This document shows positions 56,634-64,000 of a DNA stretch of 64,000 nucleotides, piece by piece. Both the position numbers and the translations under genes were made by a program. The stretch's first letter is position 1; the number at the start of each line of letters is the position of its first letter. The notes below the pieces were generated by a model. That model did not search any database and was not told the origin of the DNA. It was given only the letters and a program-made list of their open reading frames with translations. This DNA is from Phlebiopsis flavidoalba (taxonomy: Eukaryota; Basidiomycota; Agaricomycetes; Polyporales; Phanerochaetaceae): the NCBI GenBank assembly GCA_035772785.1, contig JAOCPU010000006.1, positions 620,001 to 684,000 on the forward strand. Direction: 5' to 3'.

Positions 56634-59600
56634 TCATAGCGACCAACTGGTGTCCACCTCTCCTTCCTTCACAAACGGTTTATCCAAGCCTGCCACAACG
56701 CTCTCGATCCTGCAAAGTGGGCAGCTTCCAGCGAGCATGTCCTCCAATTCTGTTCGTCGAAGTTTCTCGCTCTTCTTCTCTTTGTCTTCAACGGTGCGGC
56801 GTCCGCTGCCAAGACCAGGCAACCATCCCACGGGGGCCGTGACCACGCTGACCAGAGCGTCTGGTACTATCAAGTCGCGTAACCTATCGCCTGCAGACAG
56901 AATGTTCTTGCCCAAAAGAATTGCCTGCACGCGCACCATTCTGGGAGGACACGGGTACACCGAAGTTTGCGGATAGCAGAGTCCGTTGGTGGGTAGGCTG
57001 ACGAACCGGGGCCCCGCTGCCTGCCGGGGCAGCCTGACTACTCTTGACGAGCTCATTGCCGAACTGCAGGTGTGCGAGGATTTTCCGCAGTGCCGGGGCG
57101 GGCAAGTATTCTTTGGTCTGATGACCGCTGTAAGATGTGCTGTCCCAGTGAGGAAAATCAGGACTTACTAAGCCAATGAGACAGTCGGCGTGGAAAGTAT
57201 GCTGGCAGGGGAACACGTAGAATTGTCGTGTAAGCAGGGCTTGATCGCAGTGCGAGCCACCGCTCTCCCCGCGTCGATAGTAATGGAAGCGCTTCTCGAG
57301 AGCCGCAATGTCCCTGTTTGATGGCCTCGGCATTCTTCGTCACATCATCCATCACCTCTGCTGCTTTTAATGAATCGATGTGAGCGGAATATCCCTCAAG
57401 AAGCAGTGCATATCTCCTCTTTGAAGTCGTCGATGACCACGAAGTCAGGGTAAGGAGCAGAACGGCAATATGTCTTCGATCTTGAGCAAATCTGTGTTCT
57501 CACAAGAACCGCATGGCCCTGGAGTTCGGGCGGACGGTGACCCACACAGTCAGTCCAGAATGCAAGGGAATCAGTGCAGAGGTACCTACATCTTGATATC
57601 TTGTTTTTGTTGTAACGACATACTTGGGCAATCTTCAGCCATAGTCGTTTTTCCGGAGTGGTCGGTCCTCTTCAGGTGGCATGTCGGCGTTGATTCTGGC
57701 CAGCTCAATATCTCCCGTCTTCTCGAGCGCAAGATCCACGCTGCTTTCCCAGAGCCCCATCTTCGAATAGATATGCCACATGGTTGCGTGCGACCGGTCT
57801 GTTTGCAAAGGCGCAATGCATAGTCCAAATCGTAGTAGGGTTTGCCAGTAAGGGGGTCCGACGGAGCGGAGGACAGGAACCGTAAGAGGGGTGCATCGTC
57901 CTCAAGGGATGTAGTTCGCCGAATGAGAGACGGTGCCTTTGGCAGACGATGCAGGAGATGCTGCATAGAATGTTATCATGAGGTTGTGGATGACGGGGGA
58001 TGTATTCCCCTGGTTCGAAGATAAGGTGATTAAGATACCCGCACCGCCTGTACCGCTTGGTTCGGAGACAGGGGGGGATCTCGAGGCATGTGTTGTAAGC
58101 GAAGCACTGCCGGGACCAGTCGAAGAGGAATCTAGATCACGTCGACGCAGCCATGAGTCGACAGTCTCCTTTGGAGCTTGGCGGCATGAGGGTTGAAGCA
58201 AAGCGATAGTACAACTCAATATCAGACTGACAGAAAACCATGAGAACAACAGCAAAAGATCATGCTGAGACCATACCTGTCGATTCAGGGTATCAATAGC
58301 TTTGAGCCAATCTTCTTTTCCATGACCCAGTGCTCCACCACTCTTGCAAAATCACCAATCACAGTAGCGTAATGCAGATACATATCGGTCCCGACCATGT
58401 CCTTGTATGAGTTCGTACACGACTGCTGGTTCCAGATTGGCCTGTTAAACAGTTCAGAAACTCCCCGGTGGCAAACAGAAGATATATGACCTTTGTACAG
58501 TCTCGAAGAAGTGCCGAAGGGTCTTCCTCGAGGATTCCACGCTCAACCTCGAGGTTTGCAACGTCCACTGCGAAACAGACTCAGAGGCCACGAGGGTCGT
58601 CGTCCAGCTCGTTGCACTTGCTCAGATAGAAACGGTGACTGCGCCACGAGCCCAAGTCGCGAGCATCATGCGTTTCGCGAGAGATCCTTGTACGTTGTGA
58701 GCACGAGGAAACGCCAAGGCGAAGCAAGCCTTCATAGCCGTACGACTAGTCCTTTCTAGCCGTGAGATGAGATAGGAGCGAAGGGCATCGCGCTCGCCGG
58801 CATCGAGGAACTTGTCAAGTGTAACTTTCTTCGAAAGTGGCCTGAACACTGAGCATATGCATTTGCTGCTGGGAAGTAGCGTCCCTTCAGCGAAGAAGGC
58901 AGCAGCTTGCGCCGACATGATCATGTCTCGTTGCTTGGCGGTCTGGATGTTTTCGAAGATTAGTAATTGTATCGGTAAACGCAGTTCAGGACCTGACCTT
59001 GGCGTACTGCAAAGCAATATCGTAGTTGCCCTTGTCAAGGTTGATCTTCCAGACATCACGGTCTTCGTTCTTCACACCAAGTTCAAATATTTCTTGATCC
59101 GTGTAAACCCAATAGGTCTTGCGAATTGGATCTACTGTAACACCCATGATACTCTCATTAGGTTTCTGTTGGAGGGTGTCAGTGCGAAAATGTGTGAGGC
59201 AATTACAGACATGTCACCAGCGGTAGAATGTCTTCATAAGCCAGGCTTTCGTTCAGCGATGAAACACCGACTACCCGATCCTTGTATAGAAGAAACGAAG
59301 TGGAATTCGGTCAAGGCCATTGATATCGGGGATGGTCGGTAGGAGAACGAACCTATGTGTTCGGGGATATGGCAATAGCTGTGCACTGTCGATGAAGTCG
59401 TCTGAAGGGGACTCAAAGTTGAGAGTTCCATGAAAGATCCCACTCGCTGTGACCATAAGTTGTATTAATACTGCACCTAAGGGAAAGCGATGTGATACGA
59501 ACCCGTCATCCAGGCGACTCCGCGAGGAAGAGATAGAAGCTTGGTCTGCATTTTGATTAAAAACATGCAGCTCCGAGTGTTCAATGTCACCAGCTACCTA

Positions 59601-60440
59601 ACTCCTTGATATCTGATGATTACCATTAGCATAACGCTACCCTAAATAGATATGGAACAGGCATACTTGGGGCGCACTGTCGCTGTAACTAGCAAACAAC
59701 CTGGAGAAGACGCGACCACCTTCGTCAGACCTCTTGTCAGGTGTGCGCCGACGAACTGGTATATGCGCGTTGCGGTGGTCACACAAGAACGAGGGCCCTG
59801 CTTTGGTCCATGTTGGGGGGAAGAAGTCGAAGCGTAGACCTGTCACTGGGTGCCTCTCAGAGGTAGTGTGTGAATACGTGCTGGAAGTAGGGCGTTCCTG
59901 CGACTTGAAAAAAGTCCTCTTGAGCATCCAAGCAACCGCTTCGATATATCGTGCCATTCTGCCACCCAGGAGTATCTCGCGAGTAGATCGTATGACGATG
60001 TGTGGAGTTCAAAAGCGCGTCTCAGACTTGTTCCAAGCGACACTTTCTTTCTATGACCAGACTTGATGCTCGTTGAGCTGACGAGAGCTTCTTCCAACCT
60101 CGGAAAAGATACCAGTTCTCTCCTTGTGTGGACGTGATGATGAGGTGACGGCCGGATGGATCCAGAATAGCTTGTAGATATTGAACCTCCGTGAGCTTTC
60201 GAGGGATTGATATTAGCGTGTACACCTGGTCATAGCCCGGTAGACAGCTCTATTAGGAACGGACGACTGTACAGATTGTTCTCGCCAGACCCCATCACGA
60301 GGACAATCGGAAGAAACGACCCAAGGACAAAAGCTTGGCCGGACAGTGTGAACTGCACCTGCCCAAGGTTCGATATTGGCTGCACAGGCTCTGACTCTAT
60401 TCCCTATGAAATGTCTAGGTGGATTGAGCCCCGCAGATTA
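56634..60440 (-). CDS. VPS18: Vacuolar protein sorting protein VPS18 (CORVET/HOPS core)
   Basis: Vps18/Pep3 is a core subunit of the HOPS and CORVET tethering complexes at endosomes and the vacuole. N-terminal propeller pieces: NLGQVQFTLSGQAFVLGSFL (about 60315-60375) with LVMGSGENNLYSRPFL, LDPSGRHLIITSTQGENWYL (about 60110-60170) and TKEALLGARNGTLYEGLL-like sequence. The alpha-solenoid shows DPLTGKPYYDLDYALRLCKQ (about 57797-57856) and MGLWESSVDLALEKGDIELA (about 57697-57756). The C-terminal RING-H2 domain reads LLTRQFYVFPCQHTFHADCL (about 57172-57231) with IGLV. KEYLPAPALRKILAH, RLRDLIVPDALVSVVTAPVG (about 56830-56890) and DMLAGSCPLC (56716-56745) close it. Stop at 56634-56636. The start is near 60440 and approximate. 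Many short introns and frame breaks. Confidence 0.88.
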
Positions 60441-61467
60441 CTAGCGGGTAATCACTACCGGAGGCGGGCATATTCATCGGGGAAATTGGGGGGGTACCGT
60501 CAGGCTCTCTTGCTCATAAGGTGAGGGTTCAAATCCCTCATAGCGGGGGGGGGACTTCCGGCAAATGATACAAGCATGTGCGTAGCCAGCTTGGGGAGCA
60601 GATGTGTGCTCGAACATCTACACAGTCACTCAGCAAAGCAAATGCATGGAATTTCACTTCTTACATTCATCCAGCATGGCCCGCAATACCAGAGTTGAAA
60701 CAGCGATTGAGAACAGGTGAGGTTGAGGGCTGGCTACGGCGCGTTGGTGGCGGTTGCTGCGTGCCGCGAACGTACACCCGAAGCGCCCAATGAGGATCAC
60801 CGAGTTTCTGCCATTTGTGCAGTGTCTTGTCACAAATCGGACTCATTGATTCGACAACCCAAGCAGAAATTGATTCGGGGAATATGAACAGCTCCAGGGT
60901 TCCACGGGACACCCACAGGCGAGTATCGACAAACTAACGTACGAGGACAAAACGCGATCGACATCTCATGAGGAATGACTACGGCAAGAGAGGATGTTGG
61001 CAGTCGCAGGGGAAGAGACATGAGAGAAGCGGTAAACAAAGAGATCGTGGATCGCATATATAACAGAGGACGGTGAGAGGGGAGGAGACACAAGACTACG
61101 CGGATCGATTCGATATCGTAAGAGAGGATGAGGTTGAGTGTTTATGGTTACAAGAGTTCGAGACACGTGTGTGTATGGGGAGGTGCATAGGAAGAAGAAC
61201 AGGTGCCACAAGCGCAAGGAGCCCTTGGGAGTTATAGATATACAAAGTCGAGCGACGCTTGCACGATGCAGAGGCTCGTCGTACTGATATAGTCGAGATA
61301 GCGAGACGCGGTAACAGAGCGTGAGGACGATAGCGATACAGAAAGCCGAGGTAAAGTGATGTTTGGTGGTGGGGGCGTTTGAAAGTTTATCGGTTGTCCT
61401 CGAAAAGTGCCGTGTCGAACAACGTACGAACTAGTTGCGCTGCGGATCTAGTTTGGGTGGGGCGCAT
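60441..61467. other. VPS18 5' flank and 3' flank of the zinc-finger gene
   Basis: About 1 kb without a supported gene. It contains an isolated tRNA T-arm-like hairpin at 60523-60539. From about 60950 to 61450 the plus strand is strongly purine-rich (long G/A stretches), so the minus strand is pyrimidine-rich, as expected upstream of VPS18. Confidence 0.45.
60523..60539 (+). other. Isolated tRNA T-arm / B-box-like hairpin
   Basis: GAGGG-TTCAAAT-CCCTC has a perfect 5-bp stem and a standard 7-base T loop, and GGTTCAAATCC matches the RNA polymerase III B box. No matching acceptor, D arm or anticodon arm could be folded upstream, so this is not annotated as a tRNA gene. A degraded tRNA or tRNA-derived SINE fragment is possible. 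Confidence 0.35.
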
Positions 61468-62698
61468 CTAATCGCGCATGGCGAGAAGTCCTCCGCCGCC
61501 GGTTTTGTGGTGGAAGACTTCGCTCATGTCAACTAGTCCCCTATCACCGTCTAGGATGGCATCCATGAGGAATTCTCTACGGGGCTTCTTCGCGGGGTGA
61601 ACAACAGCCAGAGGGGAGCTATTGGACGTTGTGGAGAGCACACGAGTTCGTTTGCCTCACGGCGGAAGCGTTCGTTTTTCCCTTGGGGTCGAAGTGAGGA
61701 CATTCTCGAGAGAGTACTTGCTGCTACTGCTCTCTTTCAGCGAGAAGCCCTTCTAGGAGACCGATATCCCAACCCGATGCCATTGTCAGCGTCTCCAGAA
61801 CTGTTCGGTTCTTCGTCTCGTGCCACTAGAGTTTTGCGAGAAGGAATGGAGCAGGTGCGACACTCGGACCACGGGACTTTCGCACTCAGGGCTAGAGTAG
61901 TCTGGGGGACTATCCGCACGATCAATCGAGAGCAGGCGGGAAGCTAGGAAGCTCTTGTATGTGCCCCCGTTTCGTCCCCCCCCCCCCCCCGAAAGGATCC
62001 TCGGCCTTCTGTCTGGGTCTAGAGTGGAGGAGGACCCAGAAGTGTCTGCGGGAACCAACGGAGGTAAGAGATTGGACAAAGACTGCTCAACCTCCTGTGC
62101 ATCCGCCTCGTCCGCCTCGTCCCCTGAATCATCAATCTGGGTGGCGGGGAGCGATCTGGTACGACTGAAAGTGCGCTTTGTATCCCAATCCTCGTGGTGC
62201 GAGCTACGCTTTGTTCTCGACGAAGACGCCCTGCGTTCAGCTTCAAGATCAAGCTCGGCCTTGGCAGCACCGCGCAAGGATCCGGACCCCGCATGTCGCA
62301 ATCCGTCCGTGGCACTTCCGTTCTCTTCTATCATTAGCTTCATAAGAAAGGCTAAGCATTAAAGAGGAGTGCCACTCACTGTTTGATCCCCTGCCTTTAC
62401 GCTCTCCGGCATCTGCTCGTCGATTCGACATGGCGATCTTGTGTTTCTCAAAGACATGTCTGCGCCACATGCTCTTCGCATTCACTCCTGCATAGGTACG
62501 CCTACAGAATGTGCATCGTAGACGTGGCTCCTCTCCTTCCGGCCATCCGTCCTTGAGCTCCTTTTTAGCGTGTCCGCCGACGCGGTTCTCGTTGAGGAGA
62601 CACGAAAGCAAGCGTGCGACACCCGAGTCCAACCATGTGTCACGTGACCGCAGCCTGACGCCCGAACCCGAGTTCGACGCATCCGGGGGCAAGTACAA
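61468..62698 (-). CDS. Zinc-finger protein of C2H2/BED-like type
   Basis: The exon at 62390-62698 carries RCTFCRRTYAGVNAKSMWRR then HVFEKHKIAMSNRRAD: C-x2-C with a downstream His-x4-His and a Trp, resembling a C2H2/BED hybrid finger that should bind DNA. After an intron, KLMIEENGSATDGLRHAGSG (about 62285-62343) opens a disordered Ser/Arg/Glu-rich part with acidic DDSGDEADEADAQEVEQSLS. A GGGGG tract is encoded by C15 at 61976-61990, and its length may be misread. Then come SFLASRLLSIDRADSPPDYS, KLSEHETKN-type segments in other frames and the basic end KKPRREFLMDAILDGDRGLV with EVFHHKTGGGGLLAMRD at TAG 61468-61470. The finger seems conserved in Agaricomycetes, but I know no function. The start at 62698 is tentative. 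Confidence 0.6.
61976..61990. repeat. C15 run inside a coding segment
   Basis: Fifteen consecutive C. On the minus strand it encodes a glycine tract of the zinc-finger protein. Frame on either side depends on the exact count. Confidence 0.8.
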
Positions 62699-62767
62699 AG
62701 CACTACAAGAGCTGTGGTTACATTGAGAGGTGTCGACCAGTGATAATACATCCTATGCTGTGTGTAT

Positions 62768-63430
62768 TCAAAAAGCAAGGGAGAGGAATCTAAAGACAAA
62801 AATATTAGTGTGAGCATCAATATTTCACAGGCGACTGTGAGACGTACCCCGCCCATCATCACGGTGCCACCTAGTGGCGTGATAGGTCCCAACCACCGGA
62901 ATCTAAGGAGGATGAGGAATTTAGAATACTTGACATTGATACTCGTTGAACGTACTTTTCACGGTTAAGGACAAGAGCGAAGATGCTTCCCGAGAAAATA
63001 ACGCTTCCAATAGCAACAGCAGGTCCTGCGAAGCGGTGCGAGGCAAATCGTGGATGCAGCGAAATTAACATGAGACCTAGCCCGTTGAAGATCTACGATT
63101 AATTGTTGTTTGTGGGCATCATCCTGGCTGCACATAGCGAAATATTTTACGTACCTGATAATGCGATGCGGTCTCCCAAGCATGGATGATCTGCTCTCTG
63201 CGGTTATACCCGGCTTATTACGCAAGCCATGGGATCCAAATGCACCCGTGGCCATGCCAATGGTGGCTGGCATTCGTAAAGGCGCATTGAGCAGTTACAT
63301 AGTTGCAAAAGCGCGTGGCAAGTCAGTGGGTAACCAGGGTGGATGTCGGATAGCCAACTGTACCGAGAACAGCGCCAGTGCGCCAAAGAAGAACAGGACC
63401 GACCATGCTGATTGCTCGTCCGAGAAGAGG
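62768..63430 (-). CDS. DUF423/TMEM256 small membrane protein
   Basis: DUF423 proteins have four membrane spans and unknown function. The order on the minus strand is AMPATIGMATGAFGSHGLRN (about 63215-63275; family form GAFGAHGL), KPGITAE, an ETASHYQIFNGLGLMLISLH-like block across an intron (63068-63165) and PRFASHRFAGPAVAIGSVIF (62990-63056). FSGSIFALVLNREKF follows, then after an intron GPITPLGGTVMMGG (62850-62891) and, after an intron of about 60 bases, FLSLAF with TGA 62768-62770. The N-terminal exon (possibly LLWRTGAVLG, near 63400) is uncertain. Confidence 0.8.
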
Positions 63431-63694
63431 AGTAGTTTCTGTTGCACCAGGCATGCAGCTGTAGCAACTCAGTATATGTGCCGGAGAGGGTGGCGGGAGT
63501 GGTTGGCGTATGTGCACGGCATGTTGGATCAATATATGAGAGCGGTGGCGTGGTTCGCGTTCACACCCGGACCCCGCGCCGGTTCGGCTGATCGAACTGA
63601 TCCGCCAATTGCACGCCGTCTTCACAAATTCTTTTGGGCGCTTGAGGGCGCGCATTCGAGCCTTGCTACTACTACTGGTGCCTCGTCTTTGGCC

Positions 63695-64000
63695 ATGGGT
63701 AAGGCTCAGAAAAAGACAGGAAAGGGTCGTCTCGACAAATACTACAAGCTCGCAAAGTGCGTCTCTGAATGCCTAAATCCCGCCTCCTACTAAGCGTTTC
63801 CCAGAGAGCAAGGCTACCGTGCCCGTTCGGCCTTCAAGCTCATACAACTGAACAAGAAGTACTCTTTTCTGGAGAGCGCGAGATGCTGTATCGATCTTTG
63901 TGCTGCTCCCGGTGGTTGGTTTGCAGGTGGCAAGCAAGTACATGCCCGTTAAACAGCGTCATCGTCGGTGCGTACATACCCAATACTCTCATCAATCGTC
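63695..64000 (+). CDS. SPB1: AdoMet-dependent rRNA methyltransferase SPB1 (partial)
   Basis: Spb1 methylates the A-site G2922 (2'-O) of 25S rRNA in the nucleolus during 60S assembly. Start ATG 63695 gives [20 protein letters not shown]. The intron is 63757-63804 (splice completes KEQGYRA). Then [20 protein letters not shown] (63820-63880) with the catalytic-tetrad lysine, and [12 protein letters not shown] (63880-63916), the FtsJ/RrmJ SAM motif I. One frame break follows in the [15 protein letters not shown] part. The gene runs off the window. Confidence 0.93.

Noticed and set aside
60433..60546. A complete tRNA gene ending in the T-arm at 60523-60539
   Set aside because: The 3' acceptor half would be ATAGCGG, but no CCGCTAT partner exists at the right distance. 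The only CAT anticodon-like loop (60513-60519) has a poor stem and overlaps the T-arm.
1..64000. CRISPR arrays, rRNA genes, intact transposons or viral insertions
   Set aside because: No regularly spaced repeats, no rRNA-like segments, and no transposase, integrase, reverse-transcriptase or capsid-like motifs were seen on either strand.
1..64000. Frameshifts as evidence that these genes are pseudogenes
   Set aside because: The breaks affect essential and accessory genes equally, active-site residues are kept, and splice sites are intact, which fits sequencing error better than relaxed selection.

Overview
The window looks like nuclear DNA of a filamentous basidiomycete, most likely an Agaricomycete. 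Coding segments are short and separated by GT...AG introns of roughly 45-65 bases (clear ones at 15310-15357 and 63757-63804). GC is high. The recognisable proteins are fungal, including an eisosome Pil1, a HapX-type bZIP, an Srf1-like membrane protein and many F-box and coiled-coil proteins. No rRNA, CRISPR array or intact mobile element was seen.

Almost every conserved gene is interrupted by single-base insertions or deletions at short runs. Protein similarity jumps between the three frames of one strand, so no long gene can be read in one frame. Because this hits essential genes (RIO2, CSL4, SPB1, VPS18, PDH E2), I read it as uncorrected long-read sequence rather than mass pseudogenisation. 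All exon boundaries are approximate. Names come from family resemblance read by eye, without a database search.

Layout. 1-173: tail of an unrecognised gene; 174-2802: GC-rich, no supported gene. 2803-4886 (-) RIO2 kinase, diverging from 6036-7265 (+) eIF4E-family protein. 7549-9406 (+) PIL1. 9742-11509 (+) TRM44. 11771-13326 (+) F-box-like protein. 13426-14939 (-) ELP4. 15205-15879 (+) IMP1, convergent with 15966-17100 (-) TTC1-like TPR protein. 17437-18527 (+) short-chain dehydrogenase, convergent with 18756-20415 (-) pyruvate dehydrogenase E2, which diverges from 20603-21349 (+) CSL4. 21822-23755 (+) NUDE. 24413-26093 (+) ESS2/Bis1. 26390-27010 (-) NIP30/FAM192A. 27598-29320 (+) SRF1-like. 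29.3-31.5 kb: poorly interpretable, with zinc-cluster-like cysteine patterns. 31553-33147 (+) F-box.

34789-36568 (+) and 43039-44783 (-) are two paralogous stand-alone adenylate-forming enzymes in inverted orientation. Between them lie XRCC2 (-), a long coiled-coil protein (+) and SLX9 (-). An unrecognised gene (44900-46112, -) abuts the second copy. Then come 46740-49436 (+) PPR protein, 49540-51442 (-) HapX, two unrecognised coding areas (52.0-52.9 and 53.75-56.5 kb, +), 56634-60440 (-) VPS18, 61468-62698 (-) a BED/C2H2-like zinc-finger protein, 62768-63430 (-) a DUF423/TMEM256 protein, and 63695-64000 (+) the start of SPB1.

Most genes are housekeeping: ribosome biogenesis (RIO2, SLX9, SPB1), tRNA modification (TRM44, ELP4), RNA decay and splicing (CSL4, ESS2), mitochondria (IMP1, PDH E2, probably the PPR protein), and membrane or vacuole (PIL1, SRF1, VPS18). 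The accessory part most worth attention is the inverted pair of adenylating enzymes with the orphan gene beside it.
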